Below, one piece after another: positions 52,894-61,231 of a DNA stretch of 64,000 nt. The notes beneath the pieces are model-generated. The model was not told where the DNA came from and made no database searches. It saw only the letters and a program-made list of their open reading frames with translations. The DNA is from an uncultured Bradyrhizobium sp. (lineage in GTDB: Bacteria > Pseudomonadota > Alphaproteobacteria > Rhizobiales > Xanthobacteraceae): NCBI RefSeq assembly GCF_936928535.1, contig NZ_CAKZHY010000172.1, forward strand, positions 1 to 64,000, read 5' to 3'. The position numbers and the translations under genes were made by a program. Within the stretch, counting starts at the first letter, position 1; every line of letters starts with the position of its first letter.

Positions 52894-54552
52894 ATGTTGA
52901 TACGCTACAAGATTTTCGGTGCCTTCAGTGTCGTGCTTCTCCTGGCCTGCGGCATCGCCTTCTATGGTATCCGCGCCATCGGCAGCTCCGGCGACATGGT
53001 CGTCCGTCTCTATGACGGCCCGTTGATGGGAATCAACCATGCGCGTTCCGCCCACGCGGCGTTGCATGAGGCCCGGCTGGTGCTCCAGCGGGCACTGGTC
53101 GCGGGCAGCTCCAGTGAAACGGTCACAAAATTCGAGGGGCTGATCCGCGATAGCGTCGAGGACCTGAAAGTGGTGCGCGAGCGCGCCGCCACGCCGAGCG
53201 TTTCGGCCGCGCGCGAGAAGGCCGAACAGCAACTCAAGGACTGGTCGACCGCCGCGCTCAAGATATTGAAACCTTCGCCCGGCGGCGTGACGGAAATCCC
53301 GACCAGCTTCCTGCTTGCCCAGCAAGGCGATCGGCTGATGGCGTCGATCGACGACCTCGTCGAGCTCGTGGCCGCCTACGGCTATGAATACCGCATGGCG
53401 GCAGAGAAGGACGTGGAGGCGGCCCGCACCACGATGCTGTCGGTCGCGGTCGGAACAGTCGCGATCGGACTTCTGATCGCGCTTGCGTTCTCGTACTCGA
53501 TGAGCCGGCCGATCTCCGCAGCCGTGCGTGTTGCCGAGCGCGTGGCGGCGGGCAATTTCGCCGATGACATCGCGGTGCGTCGCCGCGACGAGCTTGGTCG
53601 ACTGCTGAAGTCGCTTGCTGTCATGCAGGCGAGCCTGAAGACCCGCGCCGATGACGATCTCGCGCTTATTACCGCCAAGGACCAGAGCAGTGCGGAGCAG
53701 GCCGGTCACCGGCGGCGTCTCGAAGCCGAGATCGATGCCTTCCGGTCCGCCTTCAGCGAGGTCATGAGCAACACGGCGCGCATGACCGGCGAGTTGACGG
53801 ATACGGCGCAGGGCCTCGCCTCGGCCGCACGCAATGCGGGCTCGCAATCGAACGAGGCAGCTTCGACGGCGAAGGAAACCTCGGCGAACGTCCAGACCGT
53901 GGCGACAGCCGCAAGTCAGCTCGGCCAATCCGTCCAGGCGATCACCTCGCAGCTGGCGGATGCGACCACCATCGTGCAGCGAGCCTCCGGCATGGCTGAG
54001 GCGGCCAACCAGACTATCGGCAGGCTTGCCAGTGCCGCGCAGCAGATCGACGAGGTGGTCGGCTTCATCAGGACCATTGCCGGCCAGACCAATCTGCTCG
54101 CGCTCAACGCCACGATCGAAGCGGCGCGGGCCGGCGAAGCGGGCAGGGGCTTTGCAGTCGTTGCCTCCGAAGTGAAGGCACTGGCGACGCAGACGGCCAA
54201 GGCGACGGAGGAAATTTCGAGCCAGATCACCGAGGTGCAGTCGGCGACGCGCGAGGCGGTCGACAACGTCGGCGCCATCGCGTCGATCATCGGCGACATC
54301 GACGGTTTAACCGGGCGAATCGCGGCCGCGGTCGGCCAGCAAAATGCGGCGGCCGGCGAGATCTCCAGGAATATCGGACAGGCGGCGTCGGGAACTGCGC
54401 TGGTCGCGCGCAGCATTGCGGGGACGGCCGAGGCGACGGACAATGCCAACCGCACCGCCGACGTCGTGCTCGCGACGGCCCACGACCTGTCCAGCCAGGC
54501 CACTCAGCTGCGCTCGTCGGTAGATCGCTTCCTGTCGAACGTCGCGGCGTAG
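52894..54552 (+). CDS. Methyl-accepting chemotaxis protein
   Basis: A 552-residue chemoreceptor. The first span is near residues 8-28 (FGAFSVVLLLACGIAFYGI), a periplasmic helical sensor follows to about 180, then a second span (MLSVAVGTVAIGLLIALAF), HAMP (SRPISAAVRVAERVAAGNFADDI) and the signalling domain. The hairpin tip is intact: IAGQTNLLALNATIEAARAGEAGRGFAVVASEVKALA. There is no C-terminal CheR-binding pentapeptide. The ligand is unknown. ATG 52894 follows CGGAG; a TTG two codons earlier is possible. Confidence 0.93.
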   Translation: MLIRYKIFGAFSVVLLLACGIAFYGIRAIGSSGDMVVRLYDGPLMGINHARSAHAALHEARLVLQRALVAGSSSETVTKFEGLIRDSVEDLKVVRERAATPSVSAAREKAEQQLKDWSTAALKILKPSPGGVTEIPTSFLLAQQGDRLMASIDDLVELVAAYGYEYRMAAEKDVEAARTTMLSVAVGTVAIGLLIALAFSYSMSRPISAAVRVAERVAAGNFADDIAVRRRDELGRLLKSLAVMQASLKTRADDDLALITAKDQSSAEQAGHRRRLEAEIDAFRSAFSEVMSNTARMTGELTDTAQGLASAARNAGSQSNEAASTAKETSANVQTVATAASQLGQSVQAITSQLADATTIVQRASGMAEAANQTIGRLASAAQQIDEVVGFIRTIAGQTNLLALNATIEAARAGEAGRGFAVVASEVKALATQTAKATEEISSQITEVQSATREAVDNVGAIASIIGDIDGLTGRIAAAVGQQNAAAGEISRNIGQAASGTALVARSIAGTAEATDNANRTADVVLATAHDLSSQATQLRSSVDRFLSNVAA

Positions 54553-54602
54553 ACCGCCGCCAAGGTGCAGGGCAATAGCATATGGGAGAGATCCTCCCGT
54601 GG

Positions 54603-54736
54603 CCATCCTTCGAGACGCCCGCCGTCGGCGGGCCCTCAGGATGATGACGGAGTGTGCGGCGCCGGCTTCAACGAACTCCCGTGCCGCTTAGCCTCATCCT
54701 GAGGAGACGGCAAAGCGGTCGTCTCGAAGGACGAGG
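54603..54736. repeat. Large inverted repeat of the CCTTCGAGAC/CCTCAGGATGA type
   Basis: The left half carries ATCCTTCGAGACG and CCTCAGGATGA; the right half carries TCATCCTGAGG and GTCTCGAAGGA, their inverted counterparts, so the element can fold on itself. It fills most of the 267-base gap between the chemoreceptor and the convergent hydrolase. Confidence 0.65.
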
Positions 54737-54779
54737 CGCGCGCTCAGGTCACGCAAATTCCAGCTGGTTTGACTGAAAG

Positions 54780-54819
54780 AAGCGGCGCACCGTCTGAAGA
54801 CAATGCGCCGCTTGTTTGT
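54780..54819. terminator. Bidirectional terminator between chemoreceptor and hydrolase
   Basis: AAGCGGCGCA pairs with TGCGCCGCTT over 10 bp (loop of 14). GTTTGTTT follows on the plus strand, and CTTTC follows on the minus strand. It directly adjoins the hydrolase stop. Confidence 0.75.
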
Positions 54820-55440
54820 TTAGGCGGCTTTCGCGTCGACGCTGCCGATCCAGTTGCGGGCGAGTGTGACGTCGGCTTGCGACAATTGATGACCTGCCGG
54901 CAAAACCTTGTGCGTTACGCTCGCGCCAGCCTGCGTCAGGAGTGCAGCGAGCTGCGCTGAATTGCTCGCCGGGACGATCGGATCAGCCTGCCCGGACAAC
55001 AGCAGAACCGGCTTGCCATCGAGATTGGCCTTGGGCGGATCCGACAGCGGCACCATCGCGCGCAGCAGCACCGCGCCCGCCAGCACGTCCGGCTTCAGCA
55101 GCAACAGCGCGGCTGCGATGTTGGCGCCGTTGGAGAAGCCGACCGCAACGGGCGCCACGATGCCGTATTGCTTGCGTGCGTCCGCGACGAAGTCGCCGAG
55201 CTCGAGCGCGCGGCGGCGCACGTCCTCCTCGTCGAACACGCCTTCCGAAAGGCGACGGAAGAAGCGCGGCATGCCGTGTTCGAGCACGCGGCCGCGCGGC
55301 GAGAGCAGCGCCGAGCCCGGCGAGATCATCTTGCCGAGGCCGAGCAGGTCGTTCTCGTCGCCGCCGGTGCCGTGCAGCAGCAGGAGAGGCGGGGAGCCCG
55401 CGTCAGTCGCGGGCTCGAAACGATGGATGAAGTCGGTCAT
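54820..55440 (-). CDS. MhqD-like alpha/beta hydrolase
   Basis: A 206-residue serine hydrolase of the phospholipase/carboxylesterase group. LLHGTGGDENDLLGLGK forms the oxyanion region, GFSNGANIAAALL carries the nucleophile, SGQADPIVP the aspartate and PAGHQLS the histidine. It overlaps the upstream dioxygenase gene by ATGA. The same pair (MhqD with MhqO) protects Bacillus against quinones, and a similar role is inferred here. Confidence 0.88.
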   Translation of the reverse strand: MTDFIHRFEPATDAGSPPLLLLHGTGGDENDLLGLGKMISPGSALLSPRGRVLEHGMPRFFRRLSEGVFDEEDVRRRALELGDFVADARKQYGIVAPVAVGFSNGANIAAALLLLKPDVLAGAVLLRAMVPLSDPPKANLDGKPVLLLSGQADPIVPASNSAQLAALLTQAGASVTHKVLPAGHQLSQADVTLARNWIGSVDAKAA

Positions 55441-56375
55441 GACGCGGTCTCTTCGAGGTTCGGCAACACGCCCTCGATCTGCTTGCGGTGCTGCTCGAGG
55501 AAGCCGGGCAGCTTCAAATCGCGTCCGAGCGTCGCCACGGGTTCGTCCACGGCGAAGCCGGGGATATCGGTCGCGATCTCGAACAGCACGCCGCCGGGCT
55601 CGCGGAAATAGATCGAGCGGAAGTAGTTGCGATCACGCTGCTCGGTCGGATGCAGGCCGTGATTGCTCACGAGCTTTTGCGCCATCTTGCCCTGCTCGGC
55701 ATCGTCAGCCGCGCGGAACGCGATGTGGTGCACCGAGCCGCCGCCCTGATGTCCCCGCAGAAATCCCTTGGCCTCGTAGATGTCGACGACGCTGCCCTCG
55801 GCATCGCCAGATGCCTTGAAGCGGATCACCGAGCCTTCACGGCCCGTCTCCTTGAAGCCGAACACGTCGGTGAGGACGGCAGCGGTCTTCGCCGCGCTGT
55901 CGAGCAGCAGGGTCACGCCGTGAAAGCCGCGGATCGCGTGCTCTGATGGCACGTCGCCATTGCTCCAGCCGGGCTCGTTCTCGGCGCCGGGAATGCCGAC
56001 GAGCGCGAGCGCCATGCCATCCGGATCGGTGAACGGCAGCACGGACTCGCCAAAGCGCTTCTCGAGCGCCTCATAGGCAATGCCCTTCTCGATGAAGCGC
56101 TGGGTCCAGTAGCCGAGCGAGCGCTGCGGCACGCGGAAGGCGGTCTGATGGGTCTCGCCGACGCCGCGGCGCCCCGGCGCGACGCCGGCCCAGGGGAAGA
56201 AGGTCAGGATGGTGCCGGGACGGCCGGTCTCGTCGCCGTAGTAGAAATGATAGGTGCCGGGATCGTCGAAATTGACCGTCTTCTTGACGAAGCGCAGGCC
56301 CAGATCCCGCGTGTAAAAGCCGAAATTCCTGATGGGGTCGCCGGCGATCGCGGTGACATGGTGCAGTCCAGACAT
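55437..56375 (-). CDS. MhqO-like ring-cleaving dioxygenase (VOC family)
   Basis: A 312-residue protein with two pairs of glyoxalase/dioxygenase modules. Candidate metal ligands lie in SGLHHVTAIAGD, GGSVHHIAFRAAD and GVLFEIATDIPGF. The sequence matches the MhqA/MhqO class of hydroquinone-type dioxygenases. ATG 56375 has a clear GGAGG; a longer frame upstream runs into the regulatory region. It is divergent from a LysR gene that probably senses its substrate. Confidence 0.88.
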   Translation of the reverse strand: MSGLHHVTAIAGDPIRNFGFYTRDLGLRFVKKTVNFDDPGTYHFYYGDETGRPGTILTFFPWAGVAPGRRGVGETHQTAFRVPQRSLGYWTQRFIEKGIAYEALEKRFGESVLPFTDPDGMALALVGIPGAENEPGWSNGDVPSEHAIRGFHGVTLLLDSAAKTAAVLTDVFGFKETGREGSVIRFKASGDAEGSVVDIYEAKGFLRGHQGGGSVHHIAFRAADDAEQGKMAQKLVSNHGLHPTEQRDRNYFRSIYFREPGGVLFEIATDIPGFAVDEPVATLGRDLKLPGFLEQHRKQIEGVLPNLEETAS

Positions 56376-56413
56376 TGTCGTCCTCCAAATCCTGGGGAGC
56401 GGTCTTGCTCTGG

Positions 56414-56490
56414 CCGGAAATATCGTTCCGGTTTGGATTGGAGACAATCCATGCAAAGATGACGTCTATGTCTACGATTTGGAAACAATC
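56414..56490. promoter_or_regulatory. Operator cluster between mhqO-like and lysR genes
   Basis: CCGGAA-N6-TTCCGG (56414-56431) is followed by GATTGGAGACAATC (56436-56449) and the related GATTTGGAAACAATC (56476-56490). The last two are 40 bases apart, about four helical turns, and both have the ATTG/CAAT shape common at LysR sites. Confidence 0.5.
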
Positions 56491-56504
56491 GCCGAACCTA
56501 GCCT

Positions 56505-57434
56505 ATGGATAAGGTCGCCAGCCTCCGAGCCTTCGTGAAGGTGGTCGAAAGCGGCAGCTTTGCCGAGGCGGGCCGGCAGCTGCGGCTGTCGCGCTCGGCC
56601 ATCAGCAAATACATCGCCGACCTCGAGGAGAGCCTCGGCGTCCAGCTCCTGAACCGGACCACCCGCCACGCCAGCCCGACCGAGAACGGTCAGCGGTATT
56701 TCGAGCGCGCCGTCGTGATCCTCTCGGAGATCGAGGCGGCCGATCAGGCGGTGACGCAGGCCCAGTCGGCGCCGCGCGGCTTGCTGCGGGTCAACGCACC
56801 GATGTCGTTCGGCACGATGCGGCTCGGGCCTGTGCTCGCGGACTTCATGGAGGCGTATCCGGAGCTCCAGCTTCAGATCGTGCTCAGCGACGATTTGCTC
56901 GATCCCGTGCAGGATGGCTTTGACGTGACGTTGCGCATCGCGGATCTGGAATCCTCGAGCTTGATCGCGCGAAAGATCATGCCGGTGCCGCGCATGATCT
57001 GCGCCTCGCCTAGCTATCTCGCGCATCACGGCACGCCAAAGCATCCGCAGGATCTGCGTGAGCACGCATCGCTCACCTACGGCTTCCTGCTGACGGGCAA
57101 TCAATGGAAGCTTTCAGGCGCCGACGGCGACCACTGGATCCAGCCGGCCTGGTCGCTCTGCGTCAACAATGCCGAAGTGCTTCGCGACGCCGCGATCAAG
57201 GGCAGGGGGCTCGCGCTGCTGCCGGAGTTCATTGCGGCGGAGGCTTTGCGGAAGGGCGATCTGCGGACGGTGCTAACAGATTATTCGGCGCCGCCGCTGG
57301 CGCTTTATGCGGTCTATCCGCCGACACGGCATTTGTCGGTGAAGGTGAGACTGTTCATTGATTTTCTGGTGGAGCGATTTGGGCGGGAGGAGGAGGCGGG
57401 CGCGGGGATGCGCCATACGTCACAGGGTCGCTGA
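56505..57434 (+). CDS. LysR-type regulator divergent from mhqO-like gene
   Basis: A 309-residue LysR protein of the DsdC/CrgA-like subgroup. The helix-turn-helix is LRAFVKVVESGSFAEAGRQLRLSRSAISKYIADLEESLGVQLLNRTTR. The ligand domain has GLLRVNAPMSFGTMRLGPVLADFMEAYPELQLQIVLSDD. It is a good candidate to control the divergent quinone-response pair. Bacillus uses a MarR-type regulator (MhqR) for this, so the control differs. Confidence 0.9.
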   Translation: MDKVASLRAFVKVVESGSFAEAGRQLRLSRSAISKYIADLEESLGVQLLNRTTRHASPTENGQRYFERAVVILSEIEAADQAVTQAQSAPRGLLRVNAPMSFGTMRLGPVLADFMEAYPELQLQIVLSDDLLDPVQDGFDVTLRIADLESSSLIARKIMPVPRMICASPSYLAHHGTPKHPQDLREHASLTYGFLLTGNQWKLSGADGDHWIQPAWSLCVNNAEVLRDAAIKGRGLALLPEFIAAEALRKGDLRTVLTDYSAPPLALYAVYPPTRHLSVKVRLFIDFLVERFGREEEAGAGMRHTSQGR

Positions 57435-57456
57435 AGCGCCTCGCCGAGGCCGAACC

Positions 57457-58347
57457 CTAATCGATGAAGGCCGCGAGCTCCTCGGGCGTACCGGAGGGAA
57501 AGGCCGCCTTGAGGAAGTCGAGGAATGCCGACACCCGGGCGCTCAGCAATCTGCGCGACGGGTAGAGCGCCCAGAGCGCGATGGGCAGCCCGTCGACATC
57601 GCCCCAATGGATCAGCCTGCCGGCGCCGAGGTCGTGACTGACGAGCGATAGCGGAAGGCGCGCGGCACCGACGCCGGCGCGGACGGCGTCGCGGACCATG
57701 ACGAGCGACGACAGACGAAGCACTGGATCGGTGTTGATCCGGATTTTCCGGCCCCGCGCCGTCATGTCCCAGGCAGGGCTCAGATCGCCCGCGCCCCTGA
57801 CCACGGTCGGAACGGCGCGATCGCCTTTCGGACGCCTCAGCGCGGGGCTTGCCACCACCACCAGCCGGTCGCGCATCAGAATGCGTCCGACCAGCGTTTC
57901 ATCCGGATCCGGATTGACCCTGATGACGAGGTCATAGCCTTCCTCGATCATGTCGACGGAGCGGTCCTCAGTGGTGATCTCGAGCCTGATATCAGGATAT
58001 TTCAGCGCGAAGCCGGCAGCGAGCTTTCCCATCGCGGTCTGCGAAAACAGCAGGGGTGCGCTGACCCGCAATCGTCCGCGCGGCTTGTCGCTGCCCGAGG
58101 CGATCGCCGCCGCGCTCTGTTCGATCTCGGCGAGCAGCGCGCCTGTCCGCTCGTGCAGAGCGCGCCCTTCCTGGGTGAGCTTCAATGTGCGCGATCCGCG
58201 TTCGAACAGTCGCAGGTCGAGGCCGCTTTCGAGTTCGGAGACGCGGCGAGAGAGCGTCGCCTTCGGGCGGCCCGAGGCACGGGCCGCGCGCCCGAAGCCG
58301 CCATGCCGGGCGACGAGATTGAAATCGGCAAGCGCAAGCAAATCCAT
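57457..58347 (-). CDS. LysR-type regulator
   Basis: A 296-residue LysR protein. The N terminus is DFNLVARHGGFGRAARASGRPKATLSRRVSELESGLDLRLFERGSRTLKLT, and the effector domain begins GRLRVSAPLLFSQTAMGKLAAGFALKYPDIRLEI. GTG three codons upstream is an alternative start. It converges with the other LysR gene and lies next to the relic of a TetR gene. It may control the SRPBCC and NmrA-like genes downstream. Confidence 0.88.
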   Translation of the reverse strand: MDLLALADFNLVARHGGFGRAARASGRPKATLSRRVSELESGLDLRLFERGSRTLKLTQEGRALHERTGALLAEIEQSAAAIASGSDKPRGRLRVSAPLLFSQTAMGKLAAGFALKYPDIRLEITTEDRSVDMIEEGYDLVIRVNPDPDETLVGRILMRDRLVVVASPALRRPKGDRAVPTVVRGAGDLSPAWDMTARGRKIRINTDPVLRLSSLVMVRDAVRAGVGAARLPLSLVSHDLGAGRLIHWGDVDGLPIALWALYPSRRLLSARVSAFLDFLKAAFPSGTPEELAAFID

Positions 58348-58367
58348 ACGTTCCACCCTTGAGACGG

Positions 58368-58397
58368 TCTGGCCGAATATAGGGTATTTTGGCCAGA
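58368..58397. promoter_or_regulatory. Inverted repeat upstream of LysR gene
   Basis: TCTGGCC and GGCCAGA are perfect inverted arms around a 16-base AT-rich centre, starting 20 bases before the start codon at 58347. This suits autoregulation by the LysR protein. Confidence 0.45.
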
Positions 58398-58404
58398 TGG
58401 CGGA

Positions 58405-58700
58405 TCAGTAACTTGCCGCGGCTTGTCGGCGTCCCGCTCTGGAGCCAAGAAGTCCGCGGACCACCAGCGCTATCCGCTGGTCACGCGCAACTTTCTGATC
58501 CGGCCGGAGCGTTCGAGCTCGGCCAATCCGTGCAGCGCCGCCCAGAATGTCTCGGTCGCGACCTCGACGTCGCTCCTCGCAGGCGCAACCACGGACGCGA
58601 GCGCCGCGAAACCGTCCTTCAACTCCAGCCTGGTGTCGGCTTCCGCGAAGCCCGCTGGGGACGCTCTCGACGAGTGTTCCACCAGCGAGACGAACTGTCC
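58405..58700 (-). pseudogene. Relic of a TetR-family regulator, 5' half missing and frameshifted
   Basis: Read on the minus strand, a frame without a proper start encodes a TetR C-terminal ligand domain (DVEVATETFWAALHGLAELERSGRI). After this the frame hits a stop, but a shift of one base continues sensibly as VARDQRIALVVRGLLGSRAG and stops at 58405-58407. No helix-turn-helix can be found upstream, where the sequence turns into the promoter region of the next gene. I read it as a TetR gene that lost its DNA-binding half and then gained a frameshift. It occupies most of the 461-base gap here. Confidence 0.6.
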
Positions 58701-58701
58701 A

Positions 58702-58740
58702 AAATTAGCGGCTATCGTGATTGATTTGGATCACTAATTT
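58702..58740. promoter_or_regulatory. Nested inverted repeats before AtaL-like gene
   Basis: AAATTAG and CTAATTT form the outer arms, GTGAT and ATCAC an inner pair on the right side. It lies 68 bases before the start of the AtaL-like gene and beside the TetR relic, so it may be the old TetR operator. Confidence 0.4.
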
Positions 58741-58808
58741 CCTGGCTACGAACTCGGTCGACGCAGCTGTCGCGGCCGAACGCCAACCACGAGACAAGGA
58801 CCATCGTC

Positions 58809-59282
58809 ATGATCTATTCGACAGCCACCGTCCCGGTGAACCCGGTAGGCGAAACCAGGCTGAGCCGCGAGCAGGTCTGGAAAGGGCTCGAGCTCAAGGC
58901 GCGCGATGCCCGGCTTTTTCTGCCGCCCGGCCTGTGCACGCGCTGCGAAATCGTCGAGGAGAGCGCCACGCATTTCGTGCGCGAAGTCACCATCGCCGGT
59001 TCGGATCTGCGCGAGATCATCGCGCTCGAGCCGCAGAGCAAGGTGACGTTCTTCCAGGCCACCGGTCCGCGTGAAGGCGCCATCATCAACGAGATCGTCG
59101 AGAACGACGCGGGCGAGCTGATGCTCAGATTCTACGGCTACCTCGGCCTGCGCGGAAAGCAGCCTGATGGTCCCGAGGAGCAGGCCGAGCAGGCGCAGCT
59201 CGACAGCGACAGCGGCTACAAGGCCGCACTGCTGTCGACGCTCAAGCGCACCCGCGAGCTGCTCGCCAACGGCACGCTCTGA
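58809..59282 (+). CDS. AtaL-like SRPBCC protein (DUF1857)
   Basis: A 157-residue single-domain protein. The start IYSTATVPVNPVGETRLSREQVWKGLELKARDARLFLPP and the block FVREVTIAGSDLREIIALEPQSKVTFF match the AtaL-like SRPBCC family, a ligand-binding fold of unknown function in bacteria. It is 44 bases upstream of the NmrA-like gene and probably shares a transcript with it. Confidence 0.8.
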   Translation: MIYSTATVPVNPVGETRLSREQVWKGLELKARDARLFLPPGLCTRCEIVEESATHFVREVTIAGSDLREIIALEPQSKVTFFQATGPREGAIINEIVENDAGELMLRFYGYLGLRGKQPDGPEEQAEQAQLDSDSGYKAALLSTLKRTRELLANGTL

Positions 59283-59326
59283 TCAATCCCCCGAACACAG
59301 CAACGCATCACATGATGGAGGCAACA

Positions 59327-59995
59327 ATGACTGCTGTCACGGAGATCGGCGCACCAACGTCCGCAGCGAAGATCCTGGTTCTTGGCGCAACTGGCGGCAC
59401 CGGACGGCAGATCGTCAGGCAGGCGCTGGCCCGCGGCCATCAAGTCACCGCATTGGTGCGGTCACCGGAAAAGGCGGGCGATCTGAACGGCGCCCGGCTC
59501 GTCGTCGGCGACGTGCGTGACGAGACGACGCTGCGCGAAGCCCTGAGGGGACAGGACGCCGTCGTGAGCGCGCTCGGCACGCCGGCCAGCCCTTTTCGCG
59601 AGGTGACGCTGCTTTCGACCGCGACGCGTGCACTCGTCAAGGCGATGAAAGCCGAGCTGGTGTCGCGCCTGGTCGCTGTCACGGGGATGGGCGCCGGCGA
59701 CAGCCGCGGGCATGGCGGCTTCGTCTTCGATCGCCTGATCTTCCCGCTGCTCCTGAAGAAGGTGTATGCCGACAAGAACAGGCAGGAAGCCATCGTGAGG
59801 GACAGCGGGCTCGACTGGGTGCTGGTGCGTCCCGCCGTTCTGAACGACAAGCCCGGCCGCGGACAGGTGCAGGCGCTGACGGATCTCTCCGCCTTTCACG
59901 GCGGAAGCATCTCGCGACAGGACGTCGCCACCTTCGTTCTCGACCAAGTGCGCGGTGATGCCTGGTTGCATCGCTCGCCGTTGATCACCTGGTGA
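59327..59995 (+). CDS. NAD(P)-binding protein, NmrA-like atypical SDR
   Basis: A 222-residue Rossmann protein. ILVLGATGGTGRQIVRQALARGHQVTALVR is the cofactor motif of the atypical SDR group; VGDVRDETTLREALRGQDAVVSALG follows. There is no YxxxK active site, so it may sense NAD(P) or act as a reductase of flavin-reductase (BLVRB) type. ATG 59327 follows GGAGG; an ATG five codons upstream is weaker. Confidence 0.83.
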   Translation: MTAVTEIGAPTSAAKILVLGATGGTGRQIVRQALARGHQVTALVRSPEKAGDLNGARLVVGDVRDETTLREALRGQDAVVSALGTPASPFREVTLLSTATRALVKAMKAELVSRLVAVTGMGAGDSRGHGGFVFDRLIFPLLLKKVYADKNRQEAIVRDSGLDWVLVRPAVLNDKPGRGQVQALTDLSAFHGGSISRQDVATFVLDQVRGDAWLHRSPLITW

Positions 59996-60044
59996 AGTCA
60001 GCGAAGCGAAGCCGAGCTGAAGCAATTCAGCTCGGCTCGCCATC

Positions 60045-60806
60045 CTATTTCTTCCCGTCGAAGAACCCGCGCACGGCCTTGATGGTTGCGGTCGGATCCT
60101 CCTCCATCAGCCAGTGCCCGGCGCCGGGAATCACGATTTCGGTGACGTCGGTCGCGGCGTTGCGCATCACGACCGCTTCCATCTTGCCGAAGGATTTTTC
60201 GCCGCCCACCGCAAGCACGGGCATGGCCAGCTTGGTCGCGATGGCCTTCTTGTTGTCCTCGGCGTCGGTGCGGATCGCCCTGAACTGGGCGAATGCCGCG
60301 TGCATCGCGCCCGGCCGCGCATAGAGCTCGGCGTAGTGACGGCGCGTCGCTTCCGTGACCTTTGACGGCGTGCCGGCAAATTCGTTCCAGAAGCGATCGA
60401 GGTAGATGCGCTCACGGCCCTTGACCAGCCGTTCCATGTCGGGGCCTTCGAAATCGAAGTGCCAGAGCTGCGGGCTGCGGACGATCTCGTCCCACGGCGG
60501 CACGCCGGGCACGGGAGCGTCCATGACCACCAGCTTCTCGGTCAGATCGCGATAGCGCGCCGCGTAGGCATAGGCCACCATGGTGCCGATGTCGTGTCCG
60601 ACGACGACAGCCTTGTCGATATTGAGCGCCTGCAGAACGCCGCGCATGTCGGCGGCCTGATTCCATTTGTCGAAACCGCCGTCGGGCTTGCCGGACAGGC
60701 CCATGCCGCGCAAATCGGGAAGGACCACGGTGTGATCGCGTGCAAGGTCCGCTCCAAGCTTGGCCCACATGTCGCCGGTGTCGCCAAAGCCGTGGATCAG
60801 GATCAC
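60045..60806 (-). CDS. Alpha/beta hydrolase, N-terminus truncated by rearrangement
   Basis: A 253-residue remnant of an epoxide hydrolase/dehalogenase-like protein. It opens inside the conserved VILIHGFGDTGDMW strand-loop. GHDIGTMVAYAYAARY carries the nucleophile aspartate or its equivalent, VMDAPVPGVPPW follows, and PGAGHWLMEEDP carries the histidine. Family members normally have about 30-60 residues (first strands, often a signal peptide) before this point. The frame is closed by TAA five codons upstream, and the sequence there belongs to an unrelated gene on the other strand. It has lost its own start and promoter and is probably not functional. Confidence 0.75.
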   Translation of the reverse strand: MILIHGFGDTGDMWAKLGADLARDHTVVLPDLRGMGLSGKPDGGFDKWNQAADMRGVLQALNIDKAVVVGHDIGTMVAYAYAARYRDLTEKLVVMDAPVPGVPPWDEIVRSPQLWHFDFEGPDMERLVKGRERIYLDRFWNEFAGTPSKVTEATRRHYAELYARPGAMHAAFAQFRAIRTDAEDNKKAIATKLAMPVLAVGGEKSFGKMEAVVMRNAATDVTEIVIPGAGHWLMEEDPTATIKAVRGFFDGKK

Positions 60807-60807
60807 C

Positions 60808-61172
60808 GCGGGGTGCGGTTATCCGACCAACGGGGCCTCGGGCGACAGCGGCTATTATTTCAACGCCGAGCTGCATTACAACTGGTCGCAATGGCTGAAG
60901 GGATTTGACACTACATCTTCACCGACTGGGGCGCGGTGTATTCGACGGCCCCCGGCATCACCGAAATGACCTCCGTCGGCGTCGGCTTCTCCTGGACCTA
61001 CGCGCCGTTCATGACGTTCGAGGCCAATTACGCAACGCCAATGAAGCTGGCGGTCTCGACCCAGCGCCATTACGAAGCCTATGGCCGTGTCATCTTCCGC
61101 CCGCTGCTGATGTTCGAGAAGCAGCAGACGGCGACACCGGTGGCGGCCGTTGCCGACAAGAGCAAGTCGTAG
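60808..61172 (+). pseudogene. C-terminal fragment of an outer-membrane barrel protein (TpsB/ShlB-like), frameshifted
   Basis: The plus strand reads CGYPTNGASGDSGYYFNAELHYNWSQWLKGFD, then a one-base frameshift near 60905, then YIFTDWGAVYSTAPGITEMTSVGVGFSWTYAPFMTFEANYATP and on to a stop at 61170-61172. The alternating aromatic pattern and the GDSGYYFNAEL and FTDWGAVY blocks resemble the barrel end of ShlB/FhaC-type two-partner secretion transporters. All of the protein before this, including signal and POTRA domains, is missing. The family call is moderate; that it is a broken gene is clear. Confidence 0.55.
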
Positions 61173-61231
61173 CTGATCTCTTCGTGGGCGTCGCTCTCTC
61201 GCAATGACGGAAGATGGTGCGTGCGATCCAA

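Noticed and set aside
58423..58737. A 104-codon plus-strand open frame
   Set aside because: It is antisense to the TetR relic and has low-complexity composition.
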